A stretch of 64,000 nucleotides of DNA from Nocardia flavorosea NBRC 108225. Its GTDB lineage: Bacteria > Actinomycetota > Actinomycetes > Mycobacteriales > Mycobacteriaceae. Numbering within the stretch: the stretch's first letter is position 1; each line of letters begins with the position of its first letter. The position numbers were made by a program, and so were the translations under genes. The notes beneath the pieces were generated by a model that saw only the letters and a program-made list of their open reading frames with translations, made no database searches and was not told the DNA's origin. Positions 54,079 through 62,300 of the stretch are shown here, one piece after another. The stretch covers positions 124,001 through 188,000 of the forward strand of contig NZ_BDCG01000013.1 in assembly GCF_001613385.1 (NCBI RefSeq), read 5' to 3'.

Positions 54079-55731
54079 ATGCCATCGTCCGTCCTGCCCG
54101 GTTTCACACCCTGGCCACCGGAACTCACCACTCGGTACCGCGACGAAAAGTGCTGGACCGGTGAGACGTTCGCGCAACTGCTGCGCACCCGCGCCGCACA
54201 AACCCCCGAGGCGATCGCCGTCGTCGACGCGACCCACCGCTGGAGCTACGCCGAACTTGACCGCCGCGCCCGGTCGCTGGCCACCGGCCTCATGCGCCTC
54301 GGCATCGACCACCACGACCGCGTCCTCGTCCAACTGCCCAACCGGGCCGAATTCGTGGAAGTCATCTTCGCACTGTTCGAAATCGGTGCGCTGCCGGTGT
54401 TCTGCCTGCCCGCACACCGCGAATCCGAGCTGGTGCCGATCGGCAACGCGAGCAACGCGGTCGCCATGATCACCTGCGCCACCCACCAGCGTTTCGATCA
54501 TGCGGCGCTGGCCGATACCGTCCGGCGCCGGGTCGACTCCCTGCGCCACGTCCTGCTGGTCATCGACGACCCGGAGACCGAGTTCGCCGAGGGCGCCGCC
54601 GATCTCGCCGGATACCGCGACGAACCGGCCGAGATGCCCGAACTCGACGCCGGCGATGTCGCGTTCCTGCAGCTCTCCGGCGGCAGTACAGGAATTCCTA
54701 AGCTCATCCCCCGCACCCACGACGACTACCTCTACAGCGTGCGGCGCAGCGCCGAAATCACCGGCCTGGGTCCGGACTCGGTCTATCTGGCAACATTGCC
54801 CGTAGCCCACAACTTCCCGATGAGCTCGCCGGGAATCCTGGGCGCACTGTACGCGGGCGGAACGGTCGCGATGACACCGGATCCGACGCCCTCCACCGCG
54901 TTCGCGGCGATCGAACGCTTCGGGGTCACCATCACCGGGCTTGTACCGCCGCTGGCACGGCTGTGGGTCGAGCGGGCCGAAAAAGGCGGCGAACTGCCGG
55001 ATCTGTCCAGCCTGCGGGTGGTCCAGGTGGGCGGCGCCCGCTGCCCCGACGAATTGGCCCGCCGGGTCGGACCCGCGCTGGGCGTAACCCTGCAGCAAGT
55101 GTTCGGAATGGCCGAGGGCCTGGTGTGTTACACCCGGCTGGACGATCCTATCGATGCCGTCGTCGCCACCCAGGGCCGGCCGATGTCGGAACTCGACCGG
55201 ATAAAGATCGTCGACGACGAGGGCGACGAGGTCGCGCCGGGCGCCGACGGAAATCTGAAAACCCAAGGGCCCTACACGATTCGCGGCTACTACGACAATC
55301 CCGAGGCCAATGCCCGCAGTTTCGACCCCGACGGCTGGTACAGCACCGGCGATATCGTCGCGCTGCGCCCGGACGGCAACCTCGTCGTGAAGGGCCGGGC
55401 GGGCGACTGGGTCAACCGCGGCGGTGAGAAGGTATCGGCCGAGGAGCTCGAGGCCCATCTGCTCGAACATCCCGGCATCCGCGACGCGGTCATCGTCGGT
55501 ACGCCGGATCCGATACTCGGGCAACGGATCTGCGCCTTCGTCCAACCCGTCGATCCCGCAACTCCCCCGACGCTGACCACGGTCCGCAGCTTCGTCCGCG
55601 GACGCGGTATCGCCGCGTGGAAGATGCCCGACGCCGTGGTGACCATCGAGGAGTTCCCGGAGACCGGGGTCGGGAAGACCAGCCGCCGCGATCTGCGCCG
55701 GCTGCTGGCCGAGGAACACCGCGCACCGTGA
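54079..55731 (+). CDS. dhbE: 2,3-dihydroxybenzoate-AMP ligase
   Basis: 550 residues. Adenylating enzyme: core motifs LSGGSTGIPK, aryl-acid pocket with AHNFPMSSPG (the Asn that binds the catechol hydroxyl), VFGMAEGLVCYTR, YSTGDI, GRAGDWVNRGGEKVSAEE and catalytic Lys in TGVGKTSRRDL. Activates 2,3-dihydroxybenzoate and loads the aryl carrier protein. The pocket resembles DhbE/EntE; the salicylate ligase MbtA is the alternative but the dhb genes argue for catechol. Confidence 0.93.
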   Translation: MPSSVLPGFTPWPPELTTRYRDEKCWTGETFAQLLRTRAAQTPEAIAVVDATHRWSYAELDRRARSLATGLMRLGIDHHDRVLVQLPNRAEFVEVIFALFEIGALPVFCLPAHRESELVPIGNASNAVAMITCATHQRFDHAALADTVRRRVDSLRHVLLVIDDPETEFAEGAADLAGYRDEPAEMPELDAGDVAFLQLSGGSTGIPKLIPRTHDDYLYSVRRSAEITGLGPDSVYLATLPVAHNFPMSSPGILGALYAGGTVAMTPDPTPSTAFAAIERFGVTITGLVPPLARLWVERAEKGGELPDLSSLRVVQVGGARCPDELARRVGPALGVTLQQVFGMAEGLVCYTRLDDPIDAVVATQGRPMSELDRIKIVDDEGDEVAPGADGNLKTQGPYTIRGYYDNPEANARSFDPDGWYSTGDIVALRPDGNLVVKGRAGDWVNRGGEKVSAEELEAHLLEHPGIRDAVIVGTPDPILGQRICAFVQPVDPATPPTLTTVRSFVRGRGIAAWKMPDAVVTIEEFPETGVGKTSRRDLRRLLAEEHRAP

Positions 55732-55739
55732 CCCCCGGT

Positions 55740-55772
55740 GCCGCGAACCACGCATCCGGCGCGGTTCGCGGC
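55740..55772. terminator. Bidirectional terminator
   Basis: GCCGCGAACC (55740-55749) / GGTTCGCGGC (55763-55772), loop 13 bases, between convergent dhbE and carrier-protein genes. Confidence 0.75.
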
Positions 55773-55778
55773 GTCCGG

Positions 55779-56021
55779 TCACGGGCACAGAACCTCCAGC
55801 CAGGACTCCAATACGGGATCCCCGGCCAGCATCATCGGATCGACGGTCTCATGTCCCTCCGACCGCCATTTCTCCACCAGCTGCATGATGCGCACCGAAT
55901 CGAGCCCGGCATCGAGCAGATTGGTATCGGTGGACAGGTCCCCGGCCGGTACGCCCATCACTTCCGCGACATCCTGGATGAAGCGGTCGCGATCGGTCAT
56001 GGCCGCTGCGTCGTTCGTCAT
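55779..56021 (-). CDS. Stand-alone aryl carrier protein
   Basis: 80 residues. The phosphopantetheine serine is in NLLDAGLDSVRIMQLVEKW. Fold and length match the ArCP part of EntB/DhbB. The ATG at 56021 follows AAAGGA; in-frame starts further upstream run into the inverted-repeat structure. It accepts dihydroxybenzoate from DhbE and passes it to the NRPS. Confidence 0.88.
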   Translation of the reverse strand: MTNDAAAMTDRDRFIQDVAEVMGVPAGDLSTDTNLLDAGLDSVRIMQLVEKWRSEGHETVDPMMLAGDPVLESWLEVLCP

Positions 56022-56036
56022 GCTCTGTCCTTTCGA

Positions 56037-56097
56037 CATGATCGGGAGCGCTGCGTGGTTACGCTGCGCTGCCTCCTTCGCACTCGACCCGATCATG
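56037..56097 (-). repeat. Intergenic stem-loop before the carrier-protein gene
   Basis: Outer arms CATGATCGGG (56037-56046) and CCCGATCATG (56088-56097), perfect; inner hairpin 56047-56070 with nine of ten pairs and a GGTT loop. Lies between the SIP stop and carrier-protein start. Confidence 0.6.
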
Positions 56098-56110
56098 CCG
56101 GGTCCTCTCT

Positions 56111-56947
56111 TTATTCTTCGCCGTCGAAATTCGCGATCCCGTGCTTCCAGTAGCCCGCGATCAGGCAGTCCTTCGACCCGACACCGAGTTCATTGCGGAT
56201 CCATTTGCGGATCGGGCGCAACTGCCCGGCTTCACCGGCCACCCACGCGTACACGCTCTGCCCGGCGGGCACCGTGACCGTGCGGATCGCCTTCTCCAGC
56301 AGATCCCCGGTACCCGGCGCGGCATCACCGCGGTGCAGCCACTGGATCTCGAACCCGGTCGGCGCATCGATCTCGATCTCCTGGCTCGCGTCGGTGACCT
56401 CGACGAACACCCAGCCCTCGGTCGCACGCGGCAGCCGTTCCAGCCAACGGGCCATCGCGGGCAGCGCGGTGATATCCCCGGCGAACAAGTAGTTGTCGTA
56501 GCTCTCCGGCACCACCACACCGCCCGGCGGGCCGGCGATGTGGATACGGTCGCCCGGTGCGGCGGCCAGCGCCCAGTCCGAGGCGAGACCGCCGGGATGC
56601 AGCGCGAATTCGATATCGAGTTCGCCCGCCTCGGCGTCGTAGTGGCGCACCGTGTACTCCCGTGAGATCGGCCGCGGTGCAGGCCATTCCAGCGAGAGGC
56701 CGTCTTTCACCGGCAGGCGTAGCGTGCCGTCGGTGTCGGGGAAGACCACACGGACGTGTTCGTCGGGTACATAGCTGTGGAATCCGGCGAGCTCCGGACC
56801 GCCGAAGGTGACCCGGAGCAGACCCGAACCCACCTGCCGGGTGCGAATCACCTCGAGTTCCCGCAATTCGATCGGATAGCCGACCTTGGCCCCATGGGAT
56901 CCGGCCATGACCTCGGCGATCCGCTCACGGTAGGCACCGCGATCCAT
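56111..56947 (-). CDS. Siderophore-interacting protein (FAD ferric reductase)
   Basis: 278 residues of the SIP/ViuB family. FAD-binding SREYTVRHYDAEAGELDIEF with HPGGLASDWALAAAPGD, then the NAD(P)H part NYLFAGDITALPAMARWLER and WVAGEAGQLRPIRKWIR, ending in GYWKHGIANFDGEE. Reduces ferric siderophore in the cytosol to release Fe2+. Its ATG overlaps the exporter stop (TGATG), so translation is coupled. Confidence 0.93.
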   Translation of the reverse strand: MDRGAYRERIAEVMAGSHGAKVGYPIELRELEVIRTRQVGSGLLRVTFGGPELAGFHSYVPDEHVRVVFPDTDGTLRLPVKDGLSLEWPAPRPISREYTVRHYDAEAGELDIEFALHPGGLASDWALAAAPGDRIHIAGPPGGVVVPESYDNYLFAGDITALPAMARWLERLPRATEGWVFVEVTDASQEIEIDAPTGFEIQWLHRGDAAPGTGDLLEKAIRTVTVPAGQSVYAWVAGEAGQLRPIRKWIRNELGVGSKDCLIAGYWKHGIANFDGEE

Positions 56948-58251
56948 CACACACCGTCCTTTCCTTTGTCCGCGATTCCGGTGGGCTCCACCGGCGGTTT
57001 CACCGGCGGCTCAGCGGGTTTGCCGGGAGCGGTGAGCCGGGCCAGCGGTGCCAGGAACACCATGGTGGGGACTAGCAGCACGAGCACCGCACCGCCGTAG
57101 ACCACCAGGGCGGCCCCCGGTGTCACCAGACCGCCGATCACGCCGGCTGCCATCGACCCGAGCGCCGTTCCGGTCACCGACTGCACCAGTTGCAGACTCG
57201 ACAACCGGCCGCGCATATCCTCCGGCGAATGCTGCTGTAGTACCGAGTACCGCAGGATGTTGTTCACGGCCCGGGCGATCCCGAACGCGGCGAGCCCCAG
57301 GAAACTCCATGCCACCTGCGGCCAGACACCGGCCATGATCAGCCCCAGCGGCATGAGAGCCAGCGAAGCCAGCAACGCGAGGCCGTTGCGGCGGGAACGG
57401 CCGATCCAGCCGCTGGTCAGCGATCCGAGTACGGCACCCGCACCGGGCGCGGCGTAGAGCAGGCCCAGCGTCGCCGGACCGGCATTCAGCGCCTGATCCG
57501 AGAACGCCGGCAACAACACCAACGGCCCGCTCACGAGCATGGCGAGCAGACCACTCACCAAGACCGCGCGGATCACGCGGTGGCGCACCGCGAACCCGAT
57601 CCCCTGCCCCATTTCCACCAGCGGGTTGCGCAGTTCGCGCGCCGGTGGCGGGGCGGCCCCGATGGCCCGGATCAGGCCCACGGTGGCCGCAGTCGCCGCC
57701 GCAGCGGCGAAGAACGCGAAAGGGACCCCGATCTGGGCGATCAGCACACCGGCGATGGCCGGGGTGATCATGGTGCCCAGATCCGAGGTCAAGGTGATCA
57801 GTGCGCCCGCCGCCGGCATCTTCGCGCGCTCGACCAGCATCGGCACCAGCGCCATCATGGCCGACCCGCTGATCCCGCCCGCCAGGCCGTCCACGACGGC
57901 GGCGGCGTAGATCACCGCCAGGGTGGGGCTGGCCAGTATCGCGTTGAGGCCCAGGGCCAGGAACGCCAGCCCCGCCGCGGTCCGCGACCATTGCATCACC
58001 GTGCGCCGGTCGAACCGGTCGGCGATCACCCCGCCGCCCAGGCTGCCGACGAACAGGGCGACCGCCATGGTCGTCGATACTCCGGCCACGTGCAGGCTCG
58101 ATCCGGTGAGGTCGTAGACCTGTACCGGCAGGGCCACCATCAGCAGCCCGATGCCGAGTACGGAGATCAGCCGCGCGCCGAAGGCACAGCGGAACCGCCG
58201 GCTCTCCCGCAACGGGGAGATATCGATGAGGAGGCCGGCGGTGGCTGTCAC
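56947..58251 (-). CDS. MFS siderophore exporter (EntS-like)
   Basis: 434 residues, 12 membrane helices, EntS/YbdA type: RLISVLGIGLLMVALPVQVY, GVIADRFDRRTVMQWSRTAA and ALITLTSDLGTMITPAIAGV. Pro-rich C-terminal tail. Overlaps the upstream binding-protein gene by four bases and the SIP gene by one. Proposed to pump the finished siderophore out. Confidence 0.9.
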   Translation of the reverse strand: MTATAGLLIDISPLRESRRFRCAFGARLISVLGIGLLMVALPVQVYDLTGSSLHVAGVSTTMAVALFVGSLGGGVIADRFDRRTVMQWSRTAAGLAFLALGLNAILASPTLAVIYAAAVVDGLAGGISGSAMMALVPMLVERAKMPAAGALITLTSDLGTMITPAIAGVLIAQIGVPFAFFAAAAATAATVGLIRAIGAAPPPARELRNPLVEMGQGIGFAVRHRVIRAVLVSGLLAMLVSGPLVLLPAFSDQALNAGPATLGLLYAAPGAGAVLGSLTSGWIGRSRRNGLALLASLALMPLGLIMAGVWPQVAWSFLGLAAFGIARAVNNILRYSVLQQHSPEDMRGRLSSLQLVQSVTGTALGSMAAGVIGGLVTPGAALVVYGGAVLVLLVPTMVFLAPLARLTAPGKPAEPPVKPPVEPTGIADKGKDGV

Positions 58252-59246
58252 TTGAACTGCTCCTGGATCAGGTCGAGGGTGTTCATCACGCCGCGGTAGT
58301 CCGGCCGGTAGCTGGTGGCCGGCAGCTCATAGACTTTCTTGCTCTTGAACGCGGGCAGCTGCGCGAACATCGGGTCCTTCGCGAGATCTGCCGCACTCTT
58401 GGCGCCGCTGAGCGGAACCACGATCACCACGGGCTGATCCACGACCTTGGTCAGCAGTTCGGGGCTGAAGTTGAACCAGTCGGCGGAGGGGTTGATCTCC
58501 GGGTTACCGGCCTTGGCGACAACTTGCTCGTCGGCCGTGAAACCCAGCTCGGCCAGCAACGTCGGCAGCGCGGCATTCGGCAGGATCATCTTCGGCTTGC
58601 CATCGGCGGCGGACTGGAAGAAGCCGATCTGCTGCTCGGGCGCCTTGACGGTTTCGGCAACCTGCTCGAGTTTGTCGTCGTAGGCGGTGATCAGTTCGTT
58701 CACCTTGTCGCCCTTGTCGACCACATCGGCCAGCAGCTTCAGCTGTCCCTGCCAATCGGTGACATCACCGGGCACCAGCACGGTCGGCGCGATCGCACTG
58801 AGCTGGTCATAGGCGTCCACCGACTGTTTGGCCGGGAAGCCCTGGCCACCACCGATGATCAGATCGGGCTGCATCGAGGCCACGAACTCCACGTTCACGG
58901 TCTGCCCGATCGGCACCACCTGGGTGCCCTGTTCGGTCGCGTCATCCGCCCATGTCGGGGGGAACTTTCCGCTGCGGTCGGTGACACCGAGAACCCGGGT
59001 ATCCGCCGCGGCCACCGGGACATCGAGGTCGTAGAGGTAGCCCGCGAGGGCGCCGTTGAGCACCACGACCCGCTGCGGGTCGGCCGGCACCTCGACGGCG
59101 CCCTTCTCGGTCTGGATCGGCCGGGTCCCGGCTTCGGCGGCAGGCTCGGCATCGGAGCTACAGCCCGCGACCGCGACGACCGCGACGAACAGACCGACTA
59201 CAGCACGTAGCCAGGCCGCGAAGCGGCTGTGGGATAACAGCGACAT
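58248..59246 (-). CDS. Ferric-siderophore binding lipoprotein (FepB-like)
   Basis: 332 residues. Lipoprotein signal with lipobox VAGC (Cys about 28). Periplasmic-binding class III fold: VEVPADPQRVVVLNGALAGY, QPDLIIGGGQGFPAKQSV, AELGFTADEQVVAKAGNPEI. Captures the ferric catecholate for an ABC importer not seen in the window. 78 bases after the NRPS stop and in the same direction, so probably one operon. Confidence 0.91.
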   Translation of the reverse strand: MSLLSHSRFAAWLRAVVGLFVAVVAVAGCSSDAEPAAEAGTRPIQTEKGAVEVPADPQRVVVLNGALAGYLYDLDVPVAAADTRVLGVTDRSGKFPPTWADDATEQGTQVVPIGQTVNVEFVASMQPDLIIGGGQGFPAKQSVDAYDQLSAIAPTVLVPGDVTDWQGQLKLLADVVDKGDKVNELITAYDDKLEQVAETVKAPEQQIGFFQSAADGKPKMILPNAALPTLLAELGFTADEQVVAKAGNPEINPSADWFNFSPELLTKVVDQPVVIVVPLSGAKSAADLAKDPMFAQLPAFKSKKVYELPATSYRPDYRGVMNTLDLIQEQFK

Positions 59247-59324
59247 AGGTGTTTCACTTTCTTTCTCGAACTACCGGGGCACCGGATGATGCCGCGGCAG
59301 AGTCGTTGAGGCCGGCCCGCACGG

Positions 59325-62300
59325 TCAGGTCCGCAACGCCGGGTCGGTATCGAGCAGCGCGGCAACCTCGGCCCAGCCGTCGTCGGCGACGATCCCGAAA
59401 TGGGTGTAGGGCAGGCGACGCGGGATGATCCGGGCGCCGGCCGCCCGCCAGCCGGCCAGCTGGGCGGTGACGCGCGGAGCGTCCTGTTCCTCGCCGGGGT
59501 CGGCGGCGTAGAGCGCCATGGGCCCGGAATACCGGGGCGCCTCGGATTTCGTGACCATACGCAGCAATTCGCCGGCGGCGCCGCGGACCAGCGCGGCGAG
59601 GTCCGGGGCGTCCTCGGGCAGTTCCGGAAGCAACCGGTCCAGCCGGGCCGGATCTGCCAGCACCTCGGTGGCCTGTGCGGCGAGGTCGGCCAGCGGATGC
59701 GAATCGACCAAGCCCACGAATGCGACCTCCGCGCCGCTCGCGGTGAGCGCGGCCGCCATGGCGTGCACGATATTGCCGCCGAGCGAATAGCCGAGCAGGT
59801 GATACGGGCCTTCCGGCTGGATCTCGCGCACGGTTCCCAGGTAGTGGGCGGCCAGTTCGTCGATGGTCGCGGCTCCGGAATCGACACCACGCAGGGCAGG
59901 CAATTGCAGGCCGATCAGCGGCCGGTCGGCGCGCAGCCGCCGGGCCAGTGGAGCGAACTGCCAAGCGGTACCGCCCACGGGATGCACACAGAACAGCGGT
60001 TCGGCCGCGCCGCGGTCGCGTAACCGCAGCACGTGATCGAGGCGCCGGCCCAGCATGGCGATCTCCTCGGACACCGGCGCCGGGGACACAGTCTGCGCCA
60101 CAGCGGTCTCCGGTGACAGGGTCTCCGGCGCGGTGGTCTCCGTCGCAGCGGGGTTCGGCGCTGCGGGATTCGGCGCTGCGGCATCCGGGACAACGGAATC
60201 CCGGCCGGCGGGGGCGTCTGCGCCGACCGCTGCCACGCCTTCGATACGTGCCGTGAGGGCGCGAACGGTCGGCGCCTCGAAAACGTCGTCGACGACGACC
60301 CCGTATCCGGCCCGGCGCAACCGCCCTACCAACCGCACAGCGGTCAGAGAATGTCCGCCGGCGGCGAAGAAATCGTCGTCCGGCCCGATCGCCGCGATAC
60401 CCAGTACCGCGGCCATGGCTGCCGTAACCGCGCCGACCACTCCCGACCCGCCCGCGGGACCGCCGGGAATCGCCGTCAGCGCCCCGGGAACCGCGGTCTG
60501 CACACCCGAAGCCGCGGTCTGCGCTTCCGGAGCCACGGCCGACCCATTCGAAGCGGCCGGTCCGCCCTGTGCCACGGTCGATGCATTCGAAGTCATAGCC
60601 AGCGCGCCGAGAGCGGCCGCAGATACATCCGAGCCCGCCGTCTGCATCCCCGGATCCGCCGCCTGGGCCGCAACCGGTGCGCCTGGAGCCGCGGTCGGGG
60701 GCACGACCGGTACGCCGGAGGCAACCGAAGCTGCGACCGGTGCGTCAGAAGCTACAGCCGGGGCTGAGCCCTGAACGCCAGAAGTGCTGGCCGGGGGGAC
60801 GAGCACTGCACCGGAAGCAGCAGCTGAGGCCGAGCCCGGTACGCCGGAAGCGGCAGCCGGCCCCACGCCCTGTCCGCCAGAAGCGGCAGCAGGGGGCACG
60901 AGCACTGCACCGGAAGCAGCAGCCGAGCTCGCGGCCGGTCCAGCGGCGGCCACGTCCACCGGGTATTCCGGGACGGGCAGCGCTTTGCGGTCCAGTTTGT
61001 CGCTGACGGTCATCGGGATCTCGTCGAGCTCCACGAAGGCCGCGGGAATCATGTAGGAGGGCAGCACGCTCCGCAGCGCGACCCGCAGTTCTTCGGTGTC
61101 GACGGTGGCGCCGGAGCGGGCCCGCAGGTAGGCGACCAGGCGTTGGTCGCCGGGAATATCCTCCCGCAGGATCACGGCGGCCTGGGCGATCTCGGGGCGG
61201 CGCAGGACCGCCGATTCGATATCGCCGAGCTCGATCCGCTGGCCGCGCAGTTTCACCTGACTGTCGGTGCGGCCGATGTAGTCGAGTTCGCCTTCGGCGC
61301 CCCAGCGCACCAGATCACCGGTGCGGTACATGAGTTCACCGCGGCCGGCGGGGTCGGCGACGAAGGTATGCGCGGTGCGTGCCGGTTCGTGCAGGTAGCC
61401 GCGGGCGAGTTGCACGCCGGTGAGGTAGAGCTCACCGACCGTGCCGAACGGCACCGGTCGCAGCTTCTCGTCCAGCACGCGCACCCCCGCGCCGCCGGGC
61501 GGGCGGCCGATGGGAACCGTATCCAGATCGGTGTCGTCGGTGACGTGATAGGTGATGCAGACCGCGGCCTCGGTGGGGCCGTAGAGGTTGTTCACCTCGG
61601 TGCCGGTGACTTCCCGGAACCGCTGCGCGGTGGCCGGTGGTAGCGGCTCACCGCCGGTGAATACGCAACGGAGTGCGGAACACCCGGTGAGATCGCTTTC
61701 CTCGGCCATGGTGGTGAGCATGGAGGAGGTCATCTGCACGGCCGTCACCTGCTCATCGGCCATGAGTTCGGCCTGGTAGTAGGGGTCGCGGTGGCCGTTG
61801 GGCCGGGCGACCACGATCCGGGCACCCACCAGCAGCGGCAGGTAGATCTCCAGCAGCGAAGCGTCGAAGGTGGCCGGGGTGCGGTACAGCATGGTGTCAC
61901 CCGGCCCGAACCGGTGCTGTTCCTGCAGCCAAGCGAACGTATTGACGATGGCCGCGTGGCTCACCGAAACGCCCTTCGGCACACCGGTGGACCCGGAGGT
62001 GAACAGCAGATAGGCGGCATTGTCCGGGCGCAGCGGTGCGAGCCGGTCCGCGTCGGTGAGCGTATCCGCCGCGAATCCGGTGAGGTCGAGGGTGTCGGTC
62101 GCGATGACAGAGGCCCGCCCGGTCGCGAAATCGTCGGTGCGCGTAGTGAGGACGAGTGCCGGAGCGGCGGTCTCGAGAATCGTGTCCAGCCGTTCGGCCG
62201 GCTGCCCCGGGTCCACCGGAAGGTAGACCCCACCGGCACGACTGATCGCGTGGGCGGCGATCACAGCCTCACCGCAGCGTCGCATCGCGACCACGACCAC

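Noticed and set aside
60440..60960. CRISPR-like or tandem DNA repeat
   Set aside because: The repeats are in frame with the NRPS linker, degenerate and without spacers of constant length. No CRISPR array was seen anywhere in the window.
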